From an uncultured Collinsella sp. (lineage in GTDB: Bacteria; Actinomycetota; Coriobacteriia; Coriobacteriales; Coriobacteriaceae), in contig CABUJL010000031.1 of the NCBI GenBank assembly GCA_902491915.1, positions 1 to 17,692 of the forward strand: DNA of 17,692 bases, written 5' to 3'. The notes beneath the pieces were generated by a model. The model was not told the origin of the DNA. It did not search any database and saw only the letters and a list, made by a program, of their open reading frames with translations. Positions 7,480 through 15,297 of the stretch are shown in pieces. Made by a program: the position numbers and the translations under genes. How positions within the stretch are numbered: position 1 is the first letter of the stretch; every line of letters begins with the position of its first letter.

Positions 7480-7510
7480 TTGACTCTACAATCGTTGTAG
7501 GGTTTTCACT
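7480..7510 (+). promoter_or_regulatory. MerR-type promoter and operator of the MATE gene
   Basis: TTGACT (7480-7485) is followed by the inverted repeat CTACAA-TCG-TTGTAG (7486-7500) and a weak -10, TTCACT (7505-7510), after a 19-bp spacer. A dyad inside an over-long spacer is the signature of MerR-family activators, which untwist such promoters when they bind an inducer. No merR gene is in the window, so the regulator would act from elsewhere. Confidence 0.65.
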
Positions 7511-7550
7511 ACACTGGTACGTAAACAGACCAAGCCAGAAAGCCCCGCCC

Positions 7551-8897
7551 ATGGAACACGACCTCACACGCGGCAACGTCCTTAAGACCATCGCGGTCTT
7601 TGCCCTGCCTTATATGCTCTCGTACTTTTTGCAGATGCTCTACGGCATGGCCGACCTGTACATGATGGGGCAGTTTAGCGGCGCCGCCGGCATCACCGCC
7701 GTGGGCAACGGCGCGCAGACGCTCTATATCATTACCGTGACGCTCGTGGGCCTGGCCATGGGAACGACGGTCATCGTCGGCCACGCCGTGGGTTCGCGCC
7801 GCTTCGACCGCGCCGAGGCTGCCATCGGCAACACCATCACGCTCTTTATGGGCGTCTCGGTGGTGCTGGCAGCCATCTTGCTCGCACTGTGTCCGCAGAT
7901 TGTGGCACTCATTGGCACGCCGGCCGAAGCGGTCGAAGGCACTGCCTCCTACCTGCGTATCTGCTTTATCGGCATTCCCTTTATCGCCGCGTACAACATT
8001 CTTTCGGCCATCTTTCGCGGGCTGGGCGATTCGCGCTCGCCCATGTACGTGATCGGCGTGGCGTGCATCATTAATATCGCGCTTGATTTTCTGTTTATCG
8101 GCCACATGGGACTCGGCCCCGTGGGCGCGGCGCTCGGCACGGTAATCGCCCAGACGGCCAGCGTTGCCCTCGCGCTCGTGTGGCTCAAAAGCCGTCGCAC
8201 GAACATCCACGTTAAGCGCAGCGACCTGCGCCCCCAGCCCGAAGTGCTCGGTAGCATTCTTAAGATCGGCGTGCCCGTGGCCGTGCAGGACGGCTGCATC
8301 CAGGTGGCATTTATGTTCATCACCGTCATCGCCAACCACCGCGGCCTGGTCGACGCCGCCGCCGTGGGCCTGGTCGAGAAGATGATCAGCTTTTTGTTCA
8401 TTGTGCCGAGCTCCATGGGCGCCACCGTCAGCGCGCTCACGGCGCAAAACGCCGGCGCGGGCAAGGGCGACCGCGCGCGTCAGGTGCTCAAGGATGCCAT
8501 GACCATCTCGGTGGTGTACGGCTGCCTGGTCACGGTGCTGATGTGGCTGGTGGCACCAGCGTTTATCGGCTTTTTTGCCAAGGACGCCGCGGTGGTCGCG
8601 GCCGGTACCGGCTATATGCGCAGCTATATTTTCGACGCAATCTTTGCCGGCATCCACATTTGCTTTAGTGGCTTTTTCGCCGCGTATGGCAAGAGCTACA
8701 TCGGCTTTGCGCATAACGTGCTGGCTGTGGCACTCATTCGCGTGCCCGGTGCATGGCTGCTGTCGAACGCCTATTCCGATACGTTGTTTCCCATGGGCAT
8801 CGCCTCGCCGTGCGGATCGATTCTGTCGGCGGTCATCTGCGTGATTGCATTTACCGTGCTCAACCGGCGCGGGGCTTTTGACAAGCTGGTGGCGTAG
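7551..8897 (+). CDS. MATE-family multidrug efflux transporter
   Basis: The 448-residue membrane protein has about twelve hydrophobic segments in two halves, each opening like a MATE repeat (residues 5-60 with FALPYMLSYFLQMLYGMADLYMMG, and about 235-290 with IGVPVAVQDG). NILSAIFRGLGDSRSPM (about residues 150-165) is a typical MATE loop. These proteins export cationic drugs, dyes or metabolites in exchange for sodium ions or protons. Length is normal. The start is the ATG at 7551; the ribosome site (GAAAG, eight bases upstream) is weak. The gene is monocistronic, transcribed away from the nuclease gene and towards ligA, and ends before a bidirectional terminator. A MerR-type promoter suggests induction by a drug or toxic metabolite. 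Substrate unknown. Confidence 0.92.
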   Translation: MEHDLTRGNVLKTIAVFALPYMLSYFLQMLYGMADLYMMGQFSGAAGITAVGNGAQTLYIITVTLVGLAMGTTVIVGHAVGSRRFDRAEAAIGNTITLFMGVSVVLAAILLALCPQIVALIGTPAEAVEGTASYLRICFIGIPFIAAYNILSAIFRGLGDSRSPMYVIGVACIINIALDFLFIGHMGLGPVGAALGTVIAQTASVALALVWLKSRRTNIHVKRSDLRPQPEVLGSILKIGVPVAVQDGCIQVAFMFITVIANHRGLVDAAAVGLVEKMISFLFIVPSSMGATVSALTAQNAGAGKGDRARQVLKDAMTISVVYGCLVTVLMWLVAPAFIGFFAKDAAVVAAGTGYMRSYIFDAIFAGIHICFSGFFAAYGKSYIGFAHNVLAVALIRVPGAWLLSNAYSDTLFPMGIASPCGSILSAVICVIAFTVLNRRGAFDKLVA

Positions 8898-8993
8898 CGA
8901 GGCGACGCGAAATCGCCCTCATCGACGGTATCATCAGCCACGACCCCACAACCTACGTGACGCAGGTCACGGTGCCGGTTGCCCCAGCAAAGT

Positions 8994-9033
8994 AAGAACC
9001 GCCCGGAAGGCATCGTGCTTCCGGGCGGTTCTT
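8994..9033. terminator. Bidirectional terminator between the MATE gene and ligA
   Basis: Perfect 16-bp arms AAGAACCGCCCGGAAG and CTTCCGGGCGGTTCTT enclose GCATCGTG. The AA/TT ends give short U-rich tails in both directions. It lies between two convergent genes and should serve both. Confidence 0.85.
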
Positions 9034-9052
9034 CAATTTGACTATTGATGCA

Positions 9053-11281
9053 CTAAGCCTGGGGTACCTGACCAGTCGCCAGGATCTGCTCGAGCGCGTC
9101 CTCATCTAGCACGGGCACGCCCAGCTGCTCGGCCTTGGTGAGCTTGGAGCCCGCCTTGGGACCAGCGACCAGATAGCTCGTCTTCTTCGACACGCTGCCC
9201 GAAACCTTAGCGCCGAGCACCTTGAGCGCCGCGCCCGCCTCGTCACGCGTGCGGTTGACGAGCGTGCCGGTAAGCACAAACGTCAGGCCCGCGAGCGGCT
9301 GTGCGTCGGCAAGCTCGCCCGCCACGCCGGCATCGGCTGCAGCCTGCGCATGGGCGGCGCCCAGGTCGACCTCGAGCGACAGGCCCGCCTGACGCAGGCG
9401 CTCCAGCACGGCGAGGTTTTCGGGCACGGCCAGAAATTGTTTGACGCTCGCCGCGATCTTGGGACCGATGCCCTCGCACTCGGCGATGTCCTCTTCGCTC
9501 GCCAGGATAAGCTTGTCGATCGACAGGAATCGCTCGGCGATGACCTCGCCCACGCTCTTGCCCACATGGCGGATACCCAGGGCAAACAGCACACGACCGA
9601 GCGGCTGGCTCTTGGACTTGTTGAGCTCGGCGATAATCTTCTCGGCCGTCTTGAGGCCTACCGGAATGGGGTCGCCCTTCTTGACGCCCTTTTTGCTGTT
9701 GGAGCTGGCGTACACGCGGCCCGTGTCCAGGCCGGCGATGTCGTCAACCGTGAGCTGGTAGAAGTCGCCGACGTCGTGGATCAGGCCGGCGGCGATCATC
9801 TTGTCGACGATCTCGTCACCCAGGCCGTCAACGTCCATGCAGCCGCGGCTCACCCAGTGGAGCAGTCGCTCCTTGAGCTGCGCAGGGCAGTCGATGGAGA
9901 CGCAGCGGTAAGCGACCTCGCCGTCCTCGTGGACCACGGGGCTGCCGCACACGGGGCAGACCTCGGGCATGTGCCAGTCGACCGAATCGGCCGGGCGCTT
10001 GTCGAGCACCGGGCCCACGACCTCGGGAATCACGTCACCCGCCTTGTGCACGATGATGGTATCGCCCTCGCGCACGTTTTTGCGGCGGATCTCGTCGATG
10101 TTGTGCAGCGTGGCGCGCGCGATGGTGGAGCCGGCAACCGTCACCGGATCGAACTCCGCGACCGGCGTGAGCACGCCGGTGCGGCCCACCTGAATGCGAA
10201 TCTCGCGCAGGATGGTCTGCTTTTCCTCCGGCGGGAACTTAAAGGCGATGGCCCAGCGCGGCGCGCGGGCGGTAAAGCCCAGGTCGAGCTGTTGCTGGAA
10301 GCTGTCGACCTTTACGACCACGCCGTCGATGTCGTAGTCCAGATCACCGCGATGCTCGAGCGCCTGGGCGCAGAACTCGTGAACTTCGGCCGGTGTGGCG
10401 CAGCGGGCCACGTTGGGGTTGACGCTAAAGCCGGCGCTGCGCAGCCAGTCGAGGAACTCACGCTGGCTATGGACGTGCAACGGGTCGGTATCGGCGATGG
10501 CGTAGATAAAGGTGGCCAAGTCGCGACGTGCCGTGACCTTGGGATCCTTTTGGCGCAGGGATCCGGCGGCTGCGTTGCGCGGGTTGGCGAAGGGATCGCG
10601 GCCCTCGGCATCGGCCTCATCGTTCAGGCGCACAAAGCTGCCCTTGGGCATGTAGACCTCGCCGCGGACCTCGATGGCGCGCTCGCGATCGGCGCCCATG
10701 TGGGCAAGCGCCGGCTCGGACAGGTGCATGGGCACGTCCTTGATGGTGCGCACGTTGAGCGACACGTCCTCGCCCGTGGTGCCGTCGCCGCGCGTGGCTG
10801 CGCGCACGAAGGTGCCATTCTGGTAGGTAAGCGCCACACCCAAGCCATCGATCTTGAGCTCGCAGGTATAGGTGACGCTGCCGGCGCCGAGTGCATCCTC
10901 GGTGCGCTGGAGCCACGCGTCAAGCTCATCAAGATCCATAGCGTCGTCCATGGAATACATGCGCGCCATGTGCGTGACCGGCGTAAACTGTTCGCTCACG
11001 TAGCCGCCCACGCGCTGGGTATAGCTGTCGGGCGTCACCAGGTCAGGGTAGGTAGCCTCGATTTCCTGTAGCTCAACGAGCATTTTGTCGAAGGTGGCGT
11101 CCGTAATCTCGGGCGCATCGAGCATGTAGTAGCGGTAGGCATGGTAGTCGAGCTCGTGGCGCAGCTCGGCCGCGCGCGCCGCCGCCTTGGCGCGGGCATC
11201 GGTCGGTGCGGTGGCTTCCGCAGTCGTGGGCGTTTCGGTATCGATGTCCACGCCGTCACCAAACAGGCTCGATTGCTCCAT
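9053..11281 (-). CDS. ligA: NAD-dependent DNA ligase LigA
   Basis: The 742-residue ligase seals nicks in replication and repair using NAD. The adenylation domain has the catalytic lysine in CELKIDGLG (Lys143) and the NAD-binding YHAYRYYMLD start near residue 46. An OB fold is followed by a four-cysteine zinc finger (Cys442, Cys445, Cys460, Cys465), helix-hairpin-helix repeats (for example ECEGIGPKIAASV) and a C-terminal BRCT domain (from LAGLTFVLTGTL). I use the ATG at 11281 because AAGGAG lies seven bases upstream; an in-frame ATG at 11326 has no ribosome site. An acidic, Thr/Ala-rich extension of about 35 residues precedes the usual start. The gene stands alone between two terminators. No clear promoter was found in the 174 bases up to the terminator at 11456. 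Confidence 0.97.
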   Translation of the reverse strand: MEQSSLFGDGVDIDTETPTTAEATAPTDARAKAAARAAELRHELDYHAYRYYMLDAPEITDATFDKMLVELQEIEATYPDLVTPDSYTQRVGGYVSEQFTPVTHMARMYSMDDAMDLDELDAWLQRTEDALGAGSVTYTCELKIDGLGVALTYQNGTFVRAATRGDGTTGEDVSLNVRTIKDVPMHLSEPALAHMGADRERAIEVRGEVYMPKGSFVRLNDEADAEGRDPFANPRNAAAGSLRQKDPKVTARRDLATFIYAIADTDPLHVHSQREFLDWLRSAGFSVNPNVARCATPAEVHEFCAQALEHRGDLDYDIDGVVVKVDSFQQQLDLGFTARAPRWAIAFKFPPEEKQTILREIRIQVGRTGVLTPVAEFDPVTVAGSTIARATLHNIDEIRRKNVREGDTIIVHKAGDVIPEVVGPVLDKRPADSVDWHMPEVCPVCGSPVVHEDGEVAYRCVSIDCPAQLKERLLHWVSRGCMDVDGLGDEIVDKMIAAGLIHDVGDFYQLTVDDIAGLDTGRVYASSNSKKGVKKGDPIPVGLKTAEKIIAELNKSKSQPLGRVLFALGIRHVGKSVGEVIAERFLSIDKLILASEEDIAECEGIGPKIAASVKQFLAVPENLAVLERLRQAGLSLEVDLGAAHAQAAADAGVAGELADAQPLAGLTFVLTGTLVNRTRDEAGAALKVLGAKVSGSVSKKTSYLVAGPKAGSKLTKAEQLGVPVLDEDALEQILATGQVPQA

Positions 11282-11455
11282 AGCGGCACTCCTTCGCTCG
11301 ATTTCAAACGGATACAAGAGTACCACCGGTCGCGATGGGGCCGAATAGCCCTTTCAAACCGCACCGAATCGGCAGTCGCCAGACCGGGGCGAGCCACCAC
11401 GCCAGCTCAAAATGATCCGTTTTCCTCCGTCCCTGGGGGACCATTATGAAAAGAA

Positions 11456-11484
11456 GGGCTGTCCCGCGCTTGGTGGGACAGCCC
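11456..11484 (-). terminator. Intrinsic terminator of the HtrA gene
   Basis: Arms GGGCTGTCCC and GGGACAGCCC (10 bp) enclose nine bases. On the minus strand the stem is followed by TTCTTTTC. It lies 31 bases past the protease stop. Confidence 0.85.
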
Positions 11485-11514
11485 CTCTGGCATTGGTATG
11501 TGCGAAGCAGCTCG

Positions 11515-12975
11515 TTAGTGGCCCTGGCCGTAGCCTTGGCCCTGGCCCTGCTGGCCCAGCAGCTCCTCCAGGTACTGGCGCAGCTGCTCGTCGGTGATGC
11601 CGCCGTTGCCGGTGTCGGTCGAGCTGTCGTCCTGCTGTTGGTTCTGCAGCTCCTCGTCGGAGCCCAGCTCGACGGTGACCTTCTTCTCTTCCTTGCCGCG
11701 CACGAGCGTGATCTCGACCTTCTCGCCCACCTCGTGGCTGCGCAGCGCAATGATCAGGCCATCGGCACTCGTGATCTCGTCGTCGCCCAGCTTGGTGATG
11801 ACGTCACCCTCCTGGATGCCGGCCTTGGCGGCGGGGCCGTCCTCCACAACGCTCGCCACATATGCACCGCTATCGGTGCTCAGCTTGTTGGTGCGGGCGT
11901 TGAGCGCATTGACGCTCGAAAGCGTGGCTCCCATGTACGGATGCACCGGCGTCTTGCCGTCGATGATCTGGTCGGCGATGTTCTTGGCGTAGTTGACCGG
12001 AATGGCAAAGCCCACGCCCGAGCTGGAGCCCGAATAGCTCTCGATGAGCGAGTTGATACCCACGAGCTCGCCGTTATCGTTGACGAGCGCGCCGCCGGAG
12101 TTGCCCGGGTTGATGGCAGCATCGGTCTGAATCATGTTGGCATAGATGGTGTTGCCGCTGGTAGAGCTCATGGCCGTGGAGCGGTAGAGCGCCGACACGA
12201 TACCCGTGGAGACAGACTGCTCGTTGCCGAACGGCGAGCCGATCGCCATGACCCACTCGCCCACGTTGAGCTTGGAGGAGTCACCGATCTCGATCGGGGT
12301 GAGCTTGGAGGAGTCGGCGTCCTTGAGCTTAATGACGGCGAGATCGCTCGAAGCATCGTTGCCCACGAACTCGGCCTCGTACGTGGTACCGTCGTCCATG
12401 GTCACCACGTACTGGTCATAGCCGTCGACCACGTGGTTGTTGGTGAGAATGTGGCCCTCGGTATCGAGCACCACGCCCGAGCCGACGCTACCCGAGCTGT
12501 CCGAATTGTCGGCAGACTGCGAAAGCGAGCCATTCTGGCTGCCGCTCGAAGTGGCGGTAATGGAAACCACGGAGGGCAGGGCCTTAGCAGAAACGGCCTC
12601 GGCCAGCGTGGTATCCTCGGAGTCAATGGTGATCTTTTGCGTCGACGAACCCGAAGCACCCGCCGTCACGGCATTCTTGCCGCCACCGATATCGAGCGTG
12701 CCGCTCATAATGAGCGCAATGACCAGCAGGGCTCCGCAGGCACAGCCGGCAAGCGCCGTAATAAAGATCGGCAGCTTTTTGGTCTTGGTCTTGACCACCG
12801 TGTGCTTGTTCACGACCTGCTGGCCACCCAGCGGCTTGCCGGTCTGCGTGTCGTAGGCCTGCACGTAGGGAATGTTGCTGTCGGCAGGCGTCGACTCCAC
12901 CTGCACGCGCGGCTGCTGCTGGGTCTCGCCGGCGTTGCCCGCATCCTGGGGACGCTGGGAATCGTACTCGCTCAT
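11515..12975 (-). CDS. htrA: Membrane-anchored HtrA/DegP-type serine protease with one PDZ domain
   Basis: The 486-residue protein has a cytoplasmic N-terminal tail of about 67 residues rich in Gln/Pro, one membrane segment (about 68-91, LPIFITALAGCACGALLVIA), a Ser-rich linker and a trypsin-like domain outside the membrane. The triad is His181 (TNNHVV), Asp211 (SSDLAVIKL) and Ser293 (NPGNSGGAL). One PDZ domain follows (about 343-437, with GPAAKAGIQEGDVI). The tail is acidic and ends in a Gln/Gly repeat (GQQGQGQGYGQGH), which is unusual. Such proteases degrade or refold damaged exported proteins under stress. The ATG at 12975 has AAGGA nine bases upstream; an ATG at 13014 lies inside a hairpin and has no such site. 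The gene appears monocistronic. Confidence 0.94.
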   Translation of the reverse strand: MSEYDSQRPQDAGNAGETQQQPRVQVESTPADSNIPYVQAYDTQTGKPLGGQQVVNKHTVVKTKTKKLPIFITALAGCACGALLVIALIMSGTLDIGGGKNAVTAGASGSSTQKITIDSEDTTLAEAVSAKALPSVVSITATSSGSQNGSLSQSADNSDSSGSVGSGVVLDTEGHILTNNHVVDGYDQYVVTMDDGTTYEAEFVGNDASSDLAVIKLKDADSSKLTPIEIGDSSKLNVGEWVMAIGSPFGNEQSVSTGIVSALYRSTAMSSTSGNTIYANMIQTDAAINPGNSGGALVNDNGELVGINSLIESYSGSSSGVGFAIPVNYAKNIADQIIDGKTPVHPYMGATLSSVNALNARTNKLSTDSGAYVASVVEDGPAAKAGIQEGDVITKLGDDEITSADGLIIALRSHEVGEKVEITLVRGKEEKKVTVELGSDEELQNQQQDDSSTDTGNGGITDEQLRQYLEELLGQQGQGQGYGQGH

Positions 12976-13004
12976 AGCTGCGATCCTTTCGTCAAATAAC
13001 CAAA

Positions 13005-13028
13005 GGCCCGCCAAACATGTGGCGGGCC
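13005..13028 (-). promoter_or_regulatory. GC-rich hairpin in the htrA leader
   Basis: Perfect 8-bp arms GGCCCGCC and GGCGGGCC enclose eight bases, 30 bases upstream of the htrA ATG. On the minus strand it is followed by TTTGGTTATTTG, so it could be a weak attenuator, an RNA stability element or a regulator site. TACAAC near 13052 on the minus strand might be the -10, with no good -35. Confidence 0.45.
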
Positions 13029-13144
13029 ATCATTGTTCACGTTGAGTTGTACCCCAATATGCGGGCGAACGTGTATGAGAACGCAATCTTTTAGGAAGGC
13101 TTAAGTTCTGCTGCAGACCCGAAAGGACCCGGCCTACGGCAAAA

Positions 13145-13177
13145 CCACCACAAAGGTGCCTGTCCCCTTTGTGGTGG
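13145..13177 (-). repeat. Family A palindrome serving as likely terminator of the glnA operon
   Basis: Arms CCACCACAAAGG and CCTTTGTGGTGG enclose a 9-base loop; the minus-strand core is GGGGACAGGCACC and the stem is followed by TTTTGCC. It begins four bases past the stop of the regulator gene, the expected place for an intrinsic terminator. Confidence 0.85.
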
Positions 13178-13181
13178 AAAT

Positions 13182-13844
13182 CTAGTCCTTAAACAGATAG
13201 CCCACGCCGCGGACGGTGGTGATGTGTGCCGCGATCTGCGGGCCTACCTTGGAGCGGATGCGTCGAATGTGCACATCGACGGTGCGCGTGCCACCGCAGT
13301 ACTCAAAGCCCCACACGCGGTGCAGCAGCACCTCGCGGCTGTAGGCGCGGTTGGGGTGCGTCGCCAAAAAGCTCAACAGCGAGTACTCCATCAGCGTCAG
13401 ATCGATGGGCTCATCATCGAGCGTCACCTGGTAGGTGGCCAGGTTGATCTCGAGGTTGTCGATGTTGAGCACATCGTCGGCGGCGACGGTCTCCTCCTCG
13501 CCCATCAGGCGCTGTGCGCGAGCCTTGAGCTCGTTGGGCGTCGCCGTGGGGCATACAAAGTCGGCATGCGCGTGATTCGGCAGGCGCAGGGTGCCGAGCG
13601 CCTCGTCGTCGACAATCACCAACATGGGGACGCCGCCGCGATCGTCAAGCCACTTGGCAATCTGATCGATGCGGTCGCTGCGGATGCCGTCGGAATCGAG
13701 GATCAGCAGGTCAAAGTCGTGCGCCGCAGTCGGCGAATCGGGGGTAGCCAGGCTCACCTCGACACCCAGGGTGGTCGTCAAGCTGCGGGCAAACTCGTGG
13801 AAGCGCGTCGTGCGCGCCATGAACAGGGCACTCTTTTCGGACAT
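13182..13844 (-). CDS. Orphan OmpR/PhoB-family regulator with a degenerate receiver, GlnR-like
   Basis: The 220-residue protein has a winged-helix DNA-binding domain at about 125-220 (LTLMEYSLLSFLATHPN, REVLLHRVWG, GTRTVDVHIRRIRSKV, TVRGVGYLF). The N-terminal half is receiver-like and keeps Asp50 (DLLILDSDG), but the usual N-terminal acidic pair is replaced by ALFMARTT, and the conserved Lys-Pro near residue 100 reads VCPTAT. Phosphorylation by a histidine kinase is therefore doubtful. This matches actinobacterial GlnR, an orphan regulator of nitrogen genes that works without phosphorylation. The start at 13844 follows GGAGG; an in-frame ATG at 13928 overlaps glnA. It lies 50 bases after glnA with no terminator between, so they should share a transcript, and no sensor kinase is nearby. 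The link to nitrogen is inferred from position and the box upstream of glnA. Confidence 0.85.
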   Translation of the reverse strand: MSEKSALFMARTTRFHEFARSLTTTLGVEVSLATPDSPTAAHDFDLLILDSDGIRSDRIDQIAKWLDDRGGVPMLVIVDDEALGTLRLPNHAHADFVCPTATPNELKARAQRLMGEEETVAADDVLNIDNLEINLATYQVTLDDEPIDLTLMEYSLLSFLATHPNRAYSREVLLHRVWGFEYCGGTRTVDVHIRRIRSKVGPQIAAHITTVRGVGYLFKD

Positions 13845-13894
13845 ATCGGCCTCCAAGGAAATGAGCTCAATCGTACTGGAACAAGCCAGCGTGA

Positions 13895-15232
13895 TTAGGA
13901 GTTCGCCAGGTAGTGCTTGATCTCCCACTCGGTGATCGTGGACTCAAACTTATGCCATTCGTCGCGCTTCTTTTTGAGGAAGAAGCTGTGGATGTGCTCG
14001 CCGAGGGCATCCTTCATAAACTGCGAGTCCTCAAACACATCGAGCGCCTCTTTGAGCGAGCGCGGCAGCGGCGTATAGCCGGCCTCGACCATCTGGCGGT
14101 CGGTGAGCTTGAGCGTCTCGGCCGTTGCCTCGGGCGGGAGCTCCAGCTTGCGCTCGATGCCGTCCAGACCAGCCGCCAGCGTGACGGCGTTGACCAGGTA
14201 CGGATTGGCCATGGGATCGGGACTGCGCAGCTCGATGCGCGTGGACAGCTGCTTGCCGGGCTTGTAGACCGGAATGCGGACCATACTCGCGCGGTTGCGC
14301 AGGCCCCACGTGGCGTACTGCGGCACGGAGTCGCCGCCCGTGGTGATGCGCTTGTACGAGTTGACCGTGGGGTTAGTGATGGCGCTGATCTCGCGCGCGT
14401 GCGCCAGAATGCCGGCCATGTAGTGTTTGGCGATGTCGGAAAGATGGTACTTCTCGTCGTCCTCGCCCCAAAAGACGTTGTTGCCGTCGTGGTCGAATAG
14501 CGACTGGCACAGGAACATAGCACTGCCGTCCTCGCCTGCCAACGGTTTGGGCATAAAGGAGGCGTGGCAACCGCTCTCGTAGGCCTGCTGTTTAATGATG
14601 AGTTTGGCCGTGGTGATGGCGTCGGACATGCTCAGGGCCTCGGCGTGGCGCAGGCTCATGCCGTGCTGCGAGCGGCCGGCGGCATGGAAGGTGTACTCCA
14701 CGGGCACGGACATCTTCTCGAGCGTGAGGACCGTGTTGCGGCGCAGGTCGCGGGCGGCATCGCTCACCGAAAGATCGAAGTAGCCCACGTTGTCGAGCGG
14801 CTCGGGCGTGTGCTCGTCGGGGAAGTAGTAATACTCCAGCTCGGCACCCACGTTGAGCAGGTAGCCAGCCTTCTCGGCCTTGCGGAACATGCGGCGCAGG
14901 GCATCGCGCGGGTCGCCGGCAAACGGCTTGCGATCGGGAGTGCACACGTCGCAGAACACGCGAGCGACGCCGTTGTGGCTCGGGCGCCACGGCAGAATCT
15001 GGAAGGTCGAAGCATCGGGGAATGCGAGCATGTCGGCTTCCTCGGGCGTGGCAAAGCCCTCGATGGCGGAGCCGTCAAAGCCAATACCCTCCTCAAAAGC
15101 GACCTCGAGGTCCTCGGGGCTAATGGCAAAGTTCTTGAGGCGGCCGAGAATGTCGACAAACCACAGACGCACAAAGCGGATGTCACGCTGCTCTACGGAG
15201 CGGAGTACGTAATCGATGTTCTGCTGGTTCAT
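13895..15232 (-). CDS. glnA: Glutamine synthetase I homologue (GlnA family) with substituted active-site residues
   Basis: The 445-residue protein aligns by eye with type I-alpha glutamine synthetases along its whole length: GFDGSAIEGF (51-60), GAELEYYYF (129-137), MPKPLAGEDGS (227-237), NPTVNSYKR (287-295), STRIELRSPDPMANPYL (330-346). Length fits I-alpha, and the adenylylation-site tyrosine motif is not present. Several catalytic positions differ. The usual HHEVAPGQHE reads FHAAGRSQHG, so the metal-binding Glu212 and Glu220 (E. coli numbering) become Ala184 and Gly191. GSGMHxH reads GSAMFLC, replacing His269 and His271 by Phe240 and Cys242. The flap Glu327 is Asp301, and Ser53 is Ala56. Glu131, Glu133 and Glu334 remain. 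It may be inactive, regulatory or use another substrate. The ATG follows GGGGAG. It heads an operon with the GlnR-like regulator. Confidence 0.88.
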   Translation of the reverse strand: MNQQNIDYVLRSVEQRDIRFVRLWFVDILGRLKNFAISPEDLEVAFEEGIGFDGSAIEGFATPEEADMLAFPDASTFQILPWRPSHNGVARVFCDVCTPDRKPFAGDPRDALRRMFRKAEKAGYLLNVGAELEYYYFPDEHTPEPLDNVGYFDLSVSDAARDLRRNTVLTLEKMSVPVEYTFHAAGRSQHGMSLRHAEALSMSDAITTAKLIIKQQAYESGCHASFMPKPLAGEDGSAMFLCQSLFDHDGNNVFWGEDDEKYHLSDIAKHYMAGILAHAREISAITNPTVNSYKRITTGGDSVPQYATWGLRNRASMVRIPVYKPGKQLSTRIELRSPDPMANPYLVNAVTLAAGLDGIERKLELPPEATAETLKLTDRQMVEAGYTPLPRSLKEALDVFEDSQFMKDALGEHIHSFFLKKKRDEWHKFESTITEWEIKHYLANS

Positions 15233-15267
15233 GTCGCTCCCCTTTCTTTCGGGCGGGTTTCGACTGG

Positions 15268-15292
15268 TCTATATCGCAGATACTATCGCAGA
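15268..15292 (-). promoter_or_regulatory. Direct repeats overlapping the predicted glnA -10
   Basis: TATCGCAGA occurs at 15272-15280 and 15284-15292 on the plus strand, a 9-bp unit with a 12-bp period. The minus-strand candidate -10 TATAGA (15268-15273) overlaps the first copy. The matching -35 position is TTTTTC, which is poor, so the promoter probably needs an activator. Confidence 0.5.
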
Positions 15293-15297
15293 AAAAT

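Noticed and set aside
8897..8992. Short plus-strand frame after the MATE gene, reading EIALIDGIISHDPTTYVTQV and on to a TAA before the terminator
   Set aside because: It looks protein-like but has no ATG or good alternative start and no ribosome site. It could be the remnant of a lost gene, but I cannot support a call.
9350..11071. Long plus-strand open frame opposite ligA
   Set aside because: It is the antisense shadow of a clear, conserved ligase gene in GC-rich DNA. Its translation is His/Gly/Val-rich without recognisable domains.
11446..12999. Long plus-strand open frame opposite the HtrA gene
   Set aside because: Same cause: the opposite strand has a complete protease with triad and PDZ domain, while this frame is low-complexity and starts inside a terminator.
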